From: an uncultured beta proteobacterium
GTDB taxonomy: Bacteria; Pseudomonadota; Gammaproteobacteria; Burkholderiales; Burkholderiaceae_C
Length of the DNA: 45,538 nucleotides
NCBI GenBank assembly: GCA_903906695.1
Contig: CAIVLG010000238.1
Span: forward strand, 1 to 45,538
Direction of reading: 5' to 3'
This document shows positions 1 to 9,292 of this stretch, one piece after another. Positions within the stretch are counted from its first letter, which is position 1. Every line of letters starts with the position of its first letter. The position numbers and the translations under genes are program-made. The notes beneath the pieces are model-generated. The model had not been told where the DNA came from. It saw nothing but the letters and a program-made list of their open reading frames with translations, and made no database searches.

Positions 1-60
1 GCGGTCTTCACGTTTTGCGCCTGGCGACTCAACGCCGCTTACTGGAAAGACGTCAAATAG
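1..60 (+). CDS. petC: Cytochrome c1 (ubiquinol-cytochrome c reductase), 3' end only
   Basis: Only the last 19 codons and the TAG stop are inside the window. The visible C-terminus ends in Arg-Leu-Asn-Ala-Ala-Tyr-Trp-Lys-Asp-Val-Lys, the conserved end of the membrane anchor of proteobacterial cytochrome c1, which leaves the short tail on the cytoplasmic side. In Burkholderiales the petABC operon of the bc1 complex is normally followed directly by sspA and sspB, as here, which supports the call. Nothing can be said about the haem-binding part, which lies outside the window. Confidence 0.8.
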   Translation, partial: AVFTFCAWRLNAAYWKDVK

Positions 61-163
61 CGCGCATCAATGGCCTGGGTTTCGCTGTGACGGCGCAGCC
101 CCGGCGTTTCGGAGCGGGTTTGCATGAAGCATCCCACTCTTTGTTTTCTTTAGGAGTCCCACC

Positions 164-775
164 ATGATGGTGTTGTATTCAGGTACTACCTGCCCATTTT
201 CCCACCGCTGCCGGTTCGTCCTTTTTGAGAAAGGCATGGACTTTGAAATTCGGGATGTCGATTTGTACAACAAACCCGAAGACATCAGTGTCATGAATCC
301 TTATGGCCAGGTGCCGATCCTGGTCGAGCGCGATCTGATCCTGTATGAATCGAACATCATCAACGAATATATCGACGAGCGTTTTCCGCACCCGCAACTG
401 ATGCCCGGCGATCCGGTCGATCGGGCGCGGGTGCGCCTGTTCCTGCTCAACTTCGAGAAGGAATTATTCATCCATGTCTCTACCCTGGAGTCGCGTGCCG
501 CCAAGAACAATGAGAAGGTGCTGGACAAGGCACGCGCCCACATTCGGGATCGACTGACGCAACTGGCTCCGGTATTTCTGAAGAACAAATTCATGCTGGG
601 AGACGGCTTCTCGATGCTTGACGTTGCCATCGCGCCCTTGCTCTGGCGACTCGATTATTACGGCATTGATTTGAGCAAGAATGCGGCGCCACTGCTGAAA
701 TATGCGGAGCGCATCTTTTCGCGCCCGGCCTACATCGAGGCCTTGACGCCTTCCGAAAAGGTGATGCGCAAATAA
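164..775 (+). CDS. sspA: Stringent starvation protein A (GST-fold RNA polymerase-associated regulator)
   Basis: The 203-residue protein has the glutathione-S-transferase fold expected of SspA. The thioredoxin-like N-domain (about 1-80) carries Tyr-Ser-Gly-Thr-Thr-Cys-Pro-Phe-Ser-His near the start, then the cis-proline stretch Gln-Val-Pro-Ile-Leu and the Glu-Ser turn. A helical C-domain (about 90-200) follows. SspA binds RNA polymerase and modulates transcription under starvation and acid stress; the family usually lacks transferase activity. The start is placed at the first of two adjacent ATGs because a TAGGAG ribosome site lies 7 bases upstream. It sits between petC and sspB, the standard Burkholderiales order, and is probably co-transcribed with sspB. 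Confidence 0.95.
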   Translation: MMVLYSGTTCPFSHRCRFVLFEKGMDFEIRDVDLYNKPEDISVMNPYGQVPILVERDLILYESNIINEYIDERFPHPQLMPGDPVDRARVRLFLLNFEKELFIHVSTLESRAAKNNEKVLDKARAHIRDRLTQLAPVFLKNKFMLGDGFSMLDVAIAPLLWRLDYYGIDLSKNAAPLLKYAERIFSRPAYIEALTPSEKVMRK

Positions 776-793
776 GCGTTGGACTGCACGCCG

Positions 794-1297
794 ATGATGG
801 AAGCCCCGCAAGCCACCTCGACTCGACCTTACCTGATTCGCGCACTGTACGAGTGGTGCACCGACAACGGTTACACGCCGTATATCGCGGTGTCGGTGAA
901 CGAGCGCGTGCAGGTTCCACGCGAGTACGTGAAAGACGGCGAAATCGTTCTCAACATCAGCTTCGACGCCACGACGTCGCTCAAATTGGGCAATGACTTT
1001 ATCGAATTCAAAGCCCGGTTCGCTGGAACTGCGCGCGACATCATGGTGCCGGTGGCTCAGGTGGCGGCCATCTATGCGCGTGAGAATGGACAGGGGATGG
1101 CTTTTCCGATGTTGAACCCTGATGCGGCTGAGGCCTCAACCATGCCGCACGATCATCACTCCGCGCCGTTGGAGCCGAAAGCGGTCCAGTTGGCCAGCGT
1201 CGATTCGGAACTGCACCATGAAGAATCGACCGAAAATCCGGAGCCGCCACGCCCAACGCCAGCCGGGTCAAGACCCATGCTGAAGCGCGTCAAATAG
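794..1297 (+). CDS. sspB: ClpXP protease specificity-enhancing factor
   Basis: SspB is the adaptor that delivers ssrA-tagged proteins to ClpXP. The globular substrate-binding domain occupies about residues 8-110 and opens with the conserved block Thr-Arg-Pro-Tyr-Leu-Ile-Arg-Ala. A low-complexity acidic/proline linker follows. The protein ends in Arg-Pro-Met-Leu-Lys-Arg-Val-Lys, which matches the ClpX-docking tail of the family. The frame stays open back to a TTG at 779, but the paired ATGs at 794 and 797 place the N-terminus where homologues begin, so 794 is used (167 residues). It starts just after the sspA stop, consistent with one operon. Confidence 0.92.
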   Translation: MMEAPQATSTRPYLIRALYEWCTDNGYTPYIAVSVNERVQVPREYVKDGEIVLNISFDATTSLKLGNDFIEFKARFAGTARDIMVPVAQVAAIYARENGQGMAFPMLNPDAAEASTMPHDHHSAPLEPKAVQLASVDSELHHEESTENPEPPRPTPAGSRPMLKRVK

Positions 1298-1348
1298 CTC
1301 GCAGAGCGTCGCTGGCAGGATTGAGGAGTCCGTTAAAATGCGGGCATT

Positions 1349-1424
1349 GCCGATTTAGCTCAGTTGGTAGAGCAACCGCCTTGTAAGCGGTAGGTCATCA
1401 GTTCGAATCCGATAATCGGCACCA
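1349..1424 (+). tRNA. tRNA-Thr (anticodon TGT)
   Basis: A full cloverleaf can be drawn. The acceptor arms GCCGATT and AATCGGC pair over 7 bp, the D-arm stem is GCTC/GAGC, and the anticodon stem is ACCGC/GCGGT. The seven-base loop CTTGTAA puts anticodon TGT at 1382-1384, reading ACA (Thr). The T-arm carries TTCGAAT, and CCA is encoded at 1422-1424. The A:C opposition in the T stem also occurs in E. coli tRNA-Thr(TGT), so it does not mark a pseudogene. A TAAAAT (1334-1339) 9 bases upstream is a plausible -10 element, without a convincing -35. Confidence 0.97.
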
Positions 1425-1436
1425 CTTCATTGACAA

Positions 1437-1748
1437 TCACGCACTGTGCCTGATTTGAACCTTCAGCCGAATTGAGGTAACCTCCCATCCCTTGCTGCGC
1501 AAATGGGATTGAAGAGCGGGCAGAAGTTGCCGGATTTTTGCCGCTGCTGCATTGTTGTCCACCATCAGGCACCAAAGCGGGCCGTCGATTGGTCCGGCCT
1601 TGACGCTTGCACGCAAGGACGCGGGGATGAGGGATTGAATCGCCTTGAGCCGCGCCACCGAGTCGTCGCTGAGTGCAGTCAGTCTTGCCAGTGTTGGCGA
1701 GTCCTGCGTAGCCTGCAGCAGCGTGACCGATTGGTGGCGATGGTTCAT
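1437..1748 (-). CDS. DciA-like (DUF721) protein
   Basis: This small basic protein of 103 residues matches the DUF721/DciA pattern. It has a short helical N-terminus, Leu-rich repeats of the kind seen near the start of DciA proteins, then a compact alpha/beta KH-like part with Gly-Pro-Leu-Trp-Cys-Leu-Met-Val and a final strand around Lys-Val-Gln-Ile. DciA proteins help load the replicative helicase in bacteria that lack DnaC. The frame is open to 1820, but the ATG at 1748 gives the usual length. Its place divergent from an M23 peptidase and next to secA is the common Burkholderiales arrangement. The family assignment rests on recognition and context, not on a catalytic motif. Confidence 0.7.
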   Translation of the reverse strand: MNHRHQSVTLLQATQDSPTLARLTALSDDSVARLKAIQSLIPASLRASVKAGPIDGPLWCLMVDNNAAAAKIRQLLPALQSHLRSKGWEVTSIRLKVQIRHSA

Positions 1749-1773
1749 CAGCAAATAATTGTGGGGTATCCGA

Positions 1774-2748
1774 ATGCAATTGATTATCACGGATGCATGG
1801 CTTGCCAAAAGTCGTGCCATTCATCTCACCGGAACCAAACTGGTCCTAGCCGCCGTGCTAGCGTCGTTCAGCTTAACGCTGGTTGCGGCTAGCTTGTACC
1901 ATTGGGTTTTTCTGAAGGGTGCACGCGAAGGCTGGCCGGTGATTGGTACGCTGGTCCGGATGGTCGTCAAGGACGAGTTTGAACAGCGCGACCGTTTCAT
2001 GCGTGAAAACCTTGATCTGCTGGCGGGTAAATTGGGCGAGATGCAGGCCAAGCTGACTCAGCTCGAGTCCCTTGGCGAGCGGGTTTCGGGTCTGGCCGGC
2101 GTCAATCCCGACGAGATCAGGAGCAAGCCGGCTCAGGGTGGACCGTTGGTCTCGGGGCGACCCTTGACGGTCGAGGAACTGCGGGCCACGCTGGCTGATC
2201 TGGACCGACTGACGGCACAACGCACCGACCTGATGACGGTGCTGGAGTCGCGCCTGTTTGAACAGAAAATTGGCAACATGATGATCCCGACGCAGCAACC
2301 GATCGCAGGTGCCAGCCTGGGTTCGCTGTTTGGCTGGCGCATCGATCCGATCACCGGCCGATCGGCGCTGCATACCGGACTTGACTTTGAGGCCGATCGT
2401 GGCACCCCGATCTTGGCGGCGGCGGGTGGGGTCGTGGTGACGCAGGAGTTTCATCCGGAATATGGCAACATGATCGAAATTGATCACGGCAACGATCTGA
2501 TCACGCGCTATGCCCACGCCTCCAGGACGCTGGTCAAGAAAGGTGACCTGATCAGACAGGGGCAGAAGATTGCCGAGGTCGGGAGCACCGGACGCTCGAC
2601 CGGAACCCATTTGCACTTCGAGGTGCTGGTGCAGGGCATTGTTCAGGATCCGCAGAAATTCCTGGCGGCTGGCAGCAAGCTGGCGCCGCGCCATGTCGCC
2701 GGCCTGGCGCTGTCCGGGCCAGCCCAGTATCGAGCGGGACGCCGATAG
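1774..2748 (+). CDS. M23 (LytM) family metallopeptidase, membrane-anchored
   Basis: The predicted murein endopeptidase has 324 residues. One N-terminal membrane segment (about 22-48) is followed by a helical, probably coiled-coil stretch (about 65-165), then a LytM domain (about 185-295). Zinc ligands are visible as His200 and Asp204 (H-x3-D) and His281 in His-Leu-His; His248 and His279 are the expected catalytic pair, so the enzyme looks active. The protein should face the periplasm and cut peptidoglycan cross-links. The ATG at 1774 is preferred over an upstream TTG because it gives the expected short cytoplasmic N-terminus. It is transcribed divergently from the DciA-like gene and lies upstream of secA. 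Confidence 0.9.
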   Translation: MQLIITDAWLAKSRAIHLTGTKLVLAAVLASFSLTLVAASLYHWVFLKGAREGWPVIGTLVRMVVKDEFEQRDRFMRENLDLLAGKLGEMQAKLTQLESLGERVSGLAGVNPDEIRSKPAQGGPLVSGRPLTVEELRATLADLDRLTAQRTDLMTVLESRLFEQKIGNMMIPTQQPIAGASLGSLFGWRIDPITGRSALHTGLDFEADRGTPILAAAGGVVVTQEFHPEYGNMIEIDHGNDLITRYAHASRTLVKKGDLIRQGQKIAEVGSTGRSTGTHLHFEVLVQGIVQDPQKFLAAGSKLAPRHVAGLALSGPAQYRAGRR

Positions 2749-2919
2749 CTCGGGGACGGGCGCTGCGGCAAAGGTAAAATCACCGGTTTGGTTTACTTAG
2801 CATTGCGTACCGCATATCAACGGTTGCGTTTCGTGACAGTGACCCCATTTCACTCAGATTAGAAAAAGGATTGCGCTGCTCGGATGGCCCAAGGGGGCTG
2901 GCTGGTCGGTCCTGCATTC

Positions 2920-5664
2920 ATGGCCACAAATATCCTCACCAAAATTTTCGGCAGTCGCAATGATCGACTGCTCAAGCAGTACCGCTCCGGTGTCGTTCGC
3001 ATCAATGCGATGGAAGCCGAGCTCGAGAAATTGTCCGACGAGACATTGCGCGCCAAGACGCAGGAGTTCAAGGACCGCATCGGCAAGGGCGAGACGCTCG
3101 ACGCCCTGTTGCCTGAGGCGTTTGCCGTGGTGCGCGAAGGCTCCAAGCGGGTCATGAAGATGCGGCATTTCGATGTCCAGTTGCTCGGCGGCATGTCGCT
3201 TCACAATGGCAAGATTTCCGAAATGGGAACCGGCGAGGGCAAGACCCTGACCGCCACCATGCCGGTCTATCTCAATGCCCTGACCGGCAAGGGGGTTCAT
3301 GTTGTCACGGTCAATGACTATCTGGCGAACCGGGACGCGCAGTGGATGGGCAAGCTCTACAATTTTCTGGGGCTCAGCGTTGGCGTCAATCTGCCGCAGA
3401 TGTCGCGCGAGGAAAAGCAGGCCGCCTACGGTGCCGACATCACCTACGGCACGAACAATGAATATGGCTTCGACTACCTGCGCGACAACATGGTGTACGA
3501 GGCCGCCGACCGGGTTCAGCGCGGCTTGAATTACGCGATCGTCGATGAGGTTGACTCGATCCTGATCGACGAGGCGCGCACCCCCCTGATCATCAGTGGT
3601 CAGGCCGAGGACCACACCGACCTCTACATCGCCATCAACAAGGTGGTTCCTTCGCTTTACAAGCAGGAGGGCGAAGAGGATCCGATCACCGGTGAAGGCG
3701 TCACCAAACCGGGCGACTTTACGCTAGATGAAAAAAGTCATCAGGTTTTCCTGACGGAACAGGGCCATGAGAGCGCCGAGCGCATTCTTGCAGAGCTGGG
3801 CCTGATACCTGAGGGCGCGTCGCTCTACGACCCGGCCAACATCACGCTGATGCATCACCTGTACGCTGCGCTGCGTGCCAATCACCTTTATCACCGTGAT
3901 CAGCATTACGTGGTGCAGAACGGGGAGATCGTGATCGTCGATGAGTTTACAGGACGCTTGATGACCGGTCGGCGCTGGAGCGACGGTCTGCACCAGGCGG
4001 TCGAGGCCAAAGAAGGGGTGGCGATTCAGGCCGAAAACCAGACGATGGCCTCGATAACTTTCCAGAACTACTTCCGCCTTTATGGCAAGCTCGCCGGCAT
4101 GACCGGCACCGCGGATACCGAGGCTTACGAATTCCAGGAAATTTACGGGCTTGAAACGGTCGTCATGCCGTACAACCGCCCGAGCAAGCGCGAAGACCAG
4201 TTGGACCGCGTCTACAAGACCACGCGTGAAAAATATGAAGCCGCGATTGAAGACATCCGCGAGTGTTACGAGCGGGGTCAACCGGTTTTGGTAGGAACCA
4301 CTTCGATTGAGAATTCCGAAGTTCTCTCGCAAATGCTGGATAAGGAGAAGTTGCCGCATCAGGTGCTTAACGCCAAGCAGCACGCACGTGAGGCCGAAAT
4401 CGTGGCCCAGGCGGGAAGCCCCAAGATGATCACCATCGCCACCAACATGGCTGGCCGCGGCACCGACATCGTGCTGGGTGGCAACATCAGCAAAGCGGTG
4501 GAGGCGGTCGAGTCCGACCAAACGCTGGACGCGGCGCAGAAGCAGCAGAAGGTCGAAGCCCTTCGCGCCCAATGGGCACTGGACCACGAACAGGTCAAGG
4601 CGCTCGGCGGATTGCGCATCATCGCCACTGAGCGACATGAGTCGCGCCGCATCGACAATCAGTTGCGCGGTCGTTCCGGCCGTCAGGGTGACCCCGGGTC
4701 TTCGCGTTTCTACCTGAGCCTTGATGACGCCTTGATGCGCATCTTTGCCGGTGACCGGGTCAAGGCCATCATGGACCGCCTGAAGATGCCCGATGGTGAA
4801 GCGATTGAGGCCGGCATCGTGACGCGCTCCATCGAAAGCGCCCAACGCAAGGTTGAAGCGCGCAATTTCGACATTCGCAAGCAGTTGCTTGAGTATGACG
4901 ATGTATCGAACGATCAGCGCAAGGTGATTTACCAGCAGCGCAACGAAATTCTGGACGCGAAGGATCTGAAGGCCCAGATCAGCTCACTGCGCGAAGGCTG
5001 TTTCAATGATCTGGTGCGTCAATTCGTGCCGCCCGAATCGGTCGAGGAGCAATGGGATATTGCGGCGCTGGAGAAAGTTCTGTCGGACGAATGGAAAGTC
5101 CACCTATCCCTGCAAACGATGGTCAGTGAGGCCAGTGCAATCACGGACCATGACCTTTTGGCAGCTGTGCGCAGCGAAGTCGACAAGGTGTTTGCAGCCA
5201 AGGTAGCACAGGTCGATGCTGACAACTTCACCCAGTTTGAGCGCATGGTGTTGCTGCAAAGCATCGACACGCATTGGCGCGAACATCTGAGTTCGCTCGA
5301 TTACCTGCGCCAGGGCATCCATCTGCGCGGCTATGCCCAGAAGCAGCCGAAGCAGGAGTACAAACGCGAGGCGTTCGAGTTGTTCGGGCAACTGCTTGAC
5401 GCCGTCAAGAATGACGTAACCAAGGTGCTGATGTCGGTGCAGATTCAGTCCGGCGAGCAGTTGGAGCAGGCCGCGGTGGAGATGGAGAACCGGGCCGAAA
5501 GCATTGCCAACGTCACATACACCGCACCAACCGAAACCGGTGAGGTGCAGACCACACTCGATGAAGAGACGGTGAAAGCCAGCGTTCCCCGCGTCGGGCG
5601 CAACGAGCCCTGCCCGTGCGGCAGTGGCAAGAAGTACAAGCAGTGTCACGGAAAGTTAAGCTGA
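2920..5664 (+). CDS. secA: Preprotein translocase ATPase SecA
   Basis: SecA is the motor ATPase that drives proteins through SecYEG. The 914 residues are a normal family length. The Walker A stretch Gly-Thr-Gly-Glu-Gly-Lys-Thr lies at 103-109. The DEAD-type Walker B [12 protein letters not shown] lies at 209-220. The helicase-like NBD2 is seen in Met-Ala-Gly-Arg-Gly-Thr-Asp-Ile and in the [10 protein letters not shown] block. The C-terminal zinc site (Cys898, Cys900, Cys909, His910) that binds SecB and lipids is intact. The frame is open from 2884, but the N-terminus conserved in SecA begins at the ATG at 2920. A TAAAAT at 2775-2780 may be the -10 of its promoter (weak). Confidence 0.98.
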   Translation: MATNILTKIFGSRNDRLLKQYRSGVVRINAMEAELEKLSDETLRAKTQEFKDRIGKGETLDALLPEAFAVVREGSKRVMKMRHFDVQLLGGMSLHNGKISEMGTGEGKTLTATMPVYLNALTGKGVHVVTVNDYLANRDAQWMGKLYNFLGLSVGVNLPQMSREEKQAAYGADITYGTNNEYGFDYLRDNMVYEAADRVQRGLNYAIVDEVDSILIDEARTPLIISGQAEDHTDLYIAINKVVPSLYKQEGEEDPITGEGVTKPGDFTLDEKSHQVFLTEQGHESAERILAELGLIPEGASLYDPANITLMHHLYAALRANHLYHRDQHYVVQNGEIVIVDEFTGRLMTGRRWSDGLHQAVEAKEGVAIQAENQTMASITFQNYFRLYGKLAGMTGTADTEAYEFQEIYGLETVVMPYNRPSKREDQLDRVYKTTREKYEAAIEDIRECYERGQPVLVGTTSIENSEVLSQMLDKEKLPHQVLNAKQHAREAEIVAQAGSPKMITIATNMAGRGTDIVLGGNISKAVEAVESDQTLDAAQKQQKVEALRAQWALDHEQVKALGGLRIIATERHESRRIDNQLRGRSGRQGDPGSSRFYLSLDDALMRIFAGDRVKAIMDRLKMPDGEAIEAGIVTRSIESAQRKVEARNFDIRKQLLEYDDVSNDQRKVIYQQRNEILDAKDLKAQISSLREGCFNDLVRQFVPPESVEEQWDIAALEKVLSDEWKVHLSLQTMVSEASAITDHDLLAAVRSEVDKVFAAKVAQVDADNFTQFERMVLLQSIDTHWREHLSSLDYLRQGIHLRGYAQKQPKQEYKREAFELFGQLLDAVKNDVTKVLMSVQIQSGEQLEQAAVEMENRAESIANVTYTAPTETGEVQTTLDEETVKASVPRVGRNEPCPCGSGKKYKQCHGKLS

Positions 5665-5736
5665 TAACCTTGCGGGACAGACCGCAGTTACACGAAGTGA
5701 ACCAGCTCTGTCCCCAACTGATTTAGAGAGGTATGC

Positions 5737-6966
5737 ATGGCAGTCAATCTGTCTCCCCCGACCGCGGCCGATCTCTATCCGATTGCCGGCGTGCGCCTTG
5801 GCGTGACCGAAGCCGGCGTACGCAAGGCGGGTCGCAAGGACCTCACCGTGATGCTGATCGAGCCGGGGGCGTCGGTCGCCGGGGTTTTCACGCAGAACCG
5901 TTTTTGCGCTGCGCCGGTGCAGATTTGCCGGGAGCACCTGGAGCGTGGAGCTGGCGTGCGCGCCATGCTGATCAATACCGGCAATGCCAATGCGGGCACA
6001 GGTGAGGACGGACGCCAGCGTGCGATTCAGAGTTGCGTGGCGCTGGCTGGCAAGCTCAAACTCGCGCCGGCCCAGATACTGCCGTTTTCGACCGGCGTGA
6101 TCATGGAGTCGCTGCCGGTCGAGCGCATCGAGGCCGGTCTCGATGGCGCCCTGGCCGATGCCCGCGAAGACAACTGGTTGCGCGCCGCCGAGGCCATCAT
6201 GACCACCGACACGGTGGCCAAGGCTTTTGCCACGCAGCTGACCATAGCCGGTACCAGGGTCAGCATTACCGGCATCAGCAAAGGTGCTGGCATGATCCGG
6301 CCCAATATGGCGACGATGCTGGGTTTCATTGCGACCGACGCCTGCATCAGCCAGGCTGCGCTGCAGCGGCTGGTGACGGAAATCGCTGAGACCTCGTTCA
6401 ATCGGGTCACGGTCGATGGCGACACGTCCACCAACGATTCTTTCATGTTGATTGCCAGCAACAAGGCGAGCCACGCGGTGATTGATTCGCTGGACAGCGA
6501 GAACGCTCAGGCGCTCAAAGCTGCCTTGATCGAGGTGGCTCGCAAATTGGCGCAAGCGATCGTGCGCGATGGCGAAGGTGCCACCAAATTCATCAGCATC
6601 CAGGTCGAAGGTGGCAGGACCCAGGCCGAATGTCGCCAGGTGGCCTACGCCATCGCCCATTCGCCACTGGTGAAGACCGCGTTCTTCGCCAGTGACCCGA
6701 ACCTTGGGCGCATTCTGGCGGCCGTCGGCTACGCCGGCATCGCAGACCTCGACCAGAGCGGCATTGACCTGTACCTGGATCAGGTTCACGTGGCTCAGCG
6801 CGGCGGTCGCCATCCCGCTTACCGTGAGGAAGACGCTCAGCGTGTCATGCGGCAGAGCGAAATCACTGTGCGCGTGCTGTTGGGGCGCGGCGCGGCGAGC
6901 GACACGGTCTGGACCTGTGACCTGAGTCATGAATACGTCACGATCAATGCCGACTACCGATCATGA
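5737..6966 (+). CDS. argJ: Bifunctional glutamate N-acetyltransferase / amino-acid acetyltransferase ArgJ
   Basis: ArgJ recycles the acetyl group from N-acetylornithine to glutamate and, in bifunctional forms, also makes N-acetylglutamate from acetyl-CoA, in cytoplasmic arginine biosynthesis. The 409-residue precursor contains the self-cleavage block [15 protein letters not shown]193 is the nucleophile and new N-terminus of the beta chain. The oxyanion-hole region Ser-Thr-Gly-Val-Ile (118-122) is also present. A GAGAGG ribosome site precedes the ATG. Its stop overlaps the start of the DUF815 gene by 4 bases (ATGA), indicating translational coupling. Whether it is mono- or bifunctional cannot be told from sequence alone. 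Confidence 0.96.
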   Translation: MAVNLSPPTAADLYPIAGVRLGVTEAGVRKAGRKDLTVMLIEPGASVAGVFTQNRFCAAPVQICREHLERGAGVRAMLINTGNANAGTGEDGRQRAIQSCVALAGKLKLAPAQILPFSTGVIMESLPVERIEAGLDGALADAREDNWLRAAEAIMTTDTVAKAFATQLTIAGTRVSITGISKGAGMIRPNMATMLGFIATDACISQAALQRLVTEIAETSFNRVTVDGDTSTNDSFMLIASNKASHAVIDSLDSENAQALKAALIEVARKLAQAIVRDGEGATKFISIQVEGGRTQAECRQVAYAIAHSPLVKTAFFASDPNLGRILAAVGYAGIADLDQSGIDLYLDQVHVAQRGGRHPAYREEDAQRVMRQSEITVRVLLGRGAASDTVWTCDLSHEYVTINADYRS

Positions 6967-7841
6967 CGCCGCAGTTCGAGCATTTGTTGCTGCGCGTCGA
7001 ACAACTGATTGCTCGCGTTGAGGCGGTCCTACCGCACGCGCTGAGCGCGCCGGACTGGAGCGCCTCGGTTGCCTACCGCTATCGCAAGCGCAGTTCCGGG
7101 CATGGCGCGCTGGAGCCGGTGCGTCATGTGGGCAGCATGCGCTTGTCAGACCTGAAGGAAATCGAGCCGCAAAAGGCCAAGATCCAGCGCAACACGCTGC
7201 ATTTTGTGAACGGCCAGCCGGCCAACAATGTGCTTTTGACTGGCGCCCGTGGCACCGGCAAATCGTCATTGATCAAAGCCTGCCTGAACGAATACGCGCC
7301 GCTGGGCCTGCGCCTGATCGAGGTCGACAAGACCGATTTGATCGATCTTCCCGACATTGTCGATGTGGTCTCGCCGCGCGCGGAGAAGTTCATCGTCTAT
7401 TGCGATGACCTGAGCTTTGAAGAGGGCGAGCCCGGCTACAAGGCACTCAAATCGATTCTGGACGGCTCAGTCGCTGCCACGACTGCGAACCTGCTGATCT
7501 ACGCCACCAGCAACCGGCGTCATCTGTTGCCCGAGTACATGCTGGAGAACCTCAGCTACACCCATACCGAGGACGGTGAAGTGCATCCGGGCGAAGTGGT
7601 GGAAGAAAAGATTTCGCTCTCGGAACGTTTTGGCTTGTGGGTCAGCTTCTATCCATTCACGCAGGATGAATACCTGAGCATCGTGGCACAGTGGTTGTCG
7701 TCGTTCAGCGTGACGGCGCAGGCGATCGAGGCCGCAAGAGCCGAGGCCTTGATCTGGGCGCTGGAGCGCGGTTCGCGCAGTGGCCGCGTCGCCTACCAGT
7801 TTGCGCGCGACTATGCCGGCCAACATGCTGGCGACGCATGA
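6963..7841 (+). CDS. DUF815-family AAA-type ATP-binding protein
   Basis: This 292-residue P-loop protein carries Walker A Gly-Ala-Arg-Gly-Thr-Gly-Lys-Ser at 94-101. A Walker B-like strand [10 protein letters not shown] sits about 40 residues later. The sensor-type stretch Ala-Thr-Ser-Asn-Arg-Arg-His precedes a Ser-Glu-Arg-Phe-Gly-Leu motif typical of DUF815. The family is related to AAA+ ATPases, and its physiological role is not established. It overlaps argJ by four bases, so the two are translated from one message. The downstream mutT starts within about 10 bases of its end. The family call is confident; no function is proposed. Confidence 0.88.
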   Translation: MTPQFEHLLLRVEQLIARVEAVLPHALSAPDWSASVAYRYRKRSSGHGALEPVRHVGSMRLSDLKEIEPQKAKIQRNTLHFVNGQPANNVLLTGARGTGKSSLIKACLNEYAPLGLRLIEVDKTDLIDLPDIVDVVSPRAEKFIVYCDDLSFEEGEPGYKALKSILDGSVAATTANLLIYATSNRRHLLPEYMLENLSYTHTEDGEVHPGEVVEEKISLSERFGLWVSFYPFTQDEYLSIVAQWLSSFSVTAQAIEAARAEALIWALERGSRSGRVAYQFARDYAGQHAGDA

Positions 7842-7851
7842 GCGCCGCCTC

Positions 7852-8322
7852 ATGACTGAGCCGACCCTGGTCGCCGACGGAGAGTTGCCGCGTATTGGCG
7901 GGCTCGGGCGAGCGCTGACCGAGGTCGCGGTTGGAGTCTTGATCCGAAGCGACGGCGACTTTCTGTTGACCACGCGACCGCAGGGCAAGGTTTACCAGGG
8001 CTACTGGGAGTTTCCCGGCGGCAAGCAGGAAGCCGGTGAAACCACGGCACAAGCTTTGCGGCGCGAACTGCTGGAAGAACTTGGTATTCTGGCCGGCCCG
8101 GTCATCCCCTGGCGCAGCGCCACGGTCGACTATCCGCATGCGCTGGTGCGGCTGAACTTCTGCAAGGTCTTTCTGTGGCGCGGCGAGTTGCAGATGCGGG
8201 AAGCCCAGTCCTTTTCCTGGCAGCATCTGCCGTTGCAGGTCAGTCCGGTGTTACCGGGCACGCTGCCGGTTCTTCAGTGGTTGGCCGAGGAACTGAACTC
8301 GCCATCTGGGTCGGTGAGCTGA
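7852..8322 (+). CDS. mutT: NUDIX hydrolase, MutT-type 8-oxo-dGTP diphosphatase
   Basis: The protein has 156 residues and a complete Nudix box at about 56-79, which includes Arg-Glu-Leu-Leu-Glu-Glu-Leu-Gly, in the form G-x5-E-x7-R-E-U-x-E-E-x-G-U. The preceding Tyr-Trp-Glu-Phe-Pro-Gly-Gly is the typical MutT lead-in. MutT removes oxidised dGTP from the nucleotide pool and so prevents A:T to C:G mutations. Two starts are possible: ATG 7825, overlapping the DUF815 gene by 17 bases, or ATG 7852, used here because it matches the family's start. Its last 49 bases overlap the convergent yacG gene. Substrate identity is inferred from the family and from the mutT-yacG-zapD-coaE context. Confidence 0.88.
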   Translation: MTEPTLVADGELPRIGGLGRALTEVAVGVLIRSDGDFLLTTRPQGKVYQGYWEFPGGKQEAGETTAQALRRELLEELGILAGPVIPWRSATVDYPHALVRLNFCKVFLWRGELQMREAQSFSWQHLPLQVSPVLPGTLPVLQWLAEELNSPSGSVS

Positions 8323-8510
8323 TCTTCTGGCATGCTGTTGACCGGCATGCGAAAGCTCTCACTGGCCCAGGCGCCCAGGTCGATGTTCTTGCAACGCTGG
8401 CTGCAGAACGGCCGAAACGGATTGGAAATCGCGTAGATACTGTCACCGCCGCAGTTCGGGCAACTGACCCGTTTTGGCTTTACTGGAACAGGTGTGTCAG
8501 GCGTTGTCAT
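8274..8510 (-). CDS. yacG: DNA gyrase inhibitor YacG (zinc-finger protein)
   Basis: YacG is a small zinc protein that binds GyrB and inhibits DNA gyrase. The 78 residues contain the four zinc cysteines at 17, 20, 36 and 40. They are followed by the signature Asn-Ile-Asp-Leu-Gly-Ala-Trp-Ala. The ATG at 8510 overlaps the zapD stop (TGA within ATGA), which supports this start over a GTG two codons upstream. It is the last gene of the pilB-to-yacG run on this strand. Its final 16 codons are antisense to the end of mutT, an unusually deep convergent overlap. Confidence 0.94.
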   Translation of the reverse strand: MTTPDTPVPVKPKRVSCPNCGGDSIYAISNPFRPFCSQRCKNIDLGAWASESFRMPVNSMPEDQLTDPDGEFSSSANH

Positions 8511-9262
8511 GAGCACAGGGTCAGGTCAAACGCGGTGTCGTCCAGGCTGGCGTGCAGTTTGTCATCGTCGCCCTGACGCATCAGGCGGATCGACACCATC
8601 AACCGGTTGCCGCTGACCTCCGGGATCAAGCCCAGCGAGGGCTCCAGCGTCATGCGCAGTAACTGAAACGTCTTGCCCTGAGGCAGGTTTTGCTGGAACT
8701 GTCCGCCGACTGCCATGACCTTCTGCGCTTCGCTGGCGCCTCGCAGCAACTTCAGCAAAACGTAGATCGCTTCGGCAAACGGTGTCAGGGTACCGGCCCA
8801 GCGCTCCAGATCTTCTCTGCGCAGCGCGCTGCTCTTCTGCTGCCAGGCGTAGTAGGCCGGCAGGTCAAACTCGCAGGTGCCACCCGGAATGCCAATGCGG
8901 CTGCGGATACTCATGAGCCAGTCGTTTTCGGTCAGTGCATGCCCGGCCTTGCCTGGCAGCCTGTTCAGGGCCTCGAAACAGTGCTCGACCTGGCCGAGTA
9001 CCCTGTCAAGCACCTCCTGCGCAATGGCCGGATTGCTCCGATATGCCTCCAGGATATGTTTTTGCCGGTCCAGGTCTTTGAGTGCGTCCGATTTGAGGTC
9101 GGCACGGGCTGCCACATCCATCACTTCAAAGATCGTGACCAGCGCAAAGTGGTGGTCCAGCGCCGACTCGCGCGAAACAAACTCGGACAGTCTAAGAAAC
9201 AGCTGTTCCAACCGCAGGTAGGTGCGAATGCGCTCGTTGAAGGGGTACTCGTAAAGGATCAC
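8507..9262 (-). CDS. zapD: Cell division protein ZapD (FtsZ-associated)
   Basis: ZapD cross-links FtsZ filaments and stabilises the division ring. The 251-residue protein begins with Tyr-Glu-Tyr-Pro-Phe-Asn-Glu-Arg-Ile-Arg-Thr-Tyr-Leu-Arg-Leu-Glu, the highly conserved N-terminus of the family. It has a mostly helical N-terminal domain and a beta-rich C-terminal domain, as expected. It lies between coaE and yacG, the usual order in beta- and gammaproteobacteria, 30 bases after coaE and overlapping yacG by 4 bases. The length is normal and no defect is visible. Confidence 0.95.
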   Translation of the reverse strand: MILYEYPFNERIRTYLRLEQLFLRLSEFVSRESALDHHFALVTIFEVMDVAARADLKSDALKDLDRQKHILEAYRSNPAIAQEVLDRVLGQVEHCFEALNRLPGKAGHALTENDWLMSIRSRIGIPGGTCEFDLPAYYAWQQKSSALRREDLERWAGTLTPFAEAIYVLLKLLRGASEAQKVMAVGGQFQQNLPQGKTFQLLRMTLEPSLGLIPEVSGNRLMVSIRLMRQGDDDKLHASLDDTAFDLTLCS

Positions 9263-9292
9263 GCTGATTTCTTTGCTACGCTGGCTTGACTG

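Noticed and set aside
1360..1824. A 154-codon minus-strand frame covering the tRNA-Thr gene and the spacer
   Set aside because: It runs through a complete tRNA and over the better supported DciA-like gene in another frame; it is an antisense shadow.
5656..6930. A 424-codon minus-strand open frame opposite argJ
   Set aside because: It mirrors argJ almost exactly and contains only low-complexity His/Gln/Arg-rich sequence.
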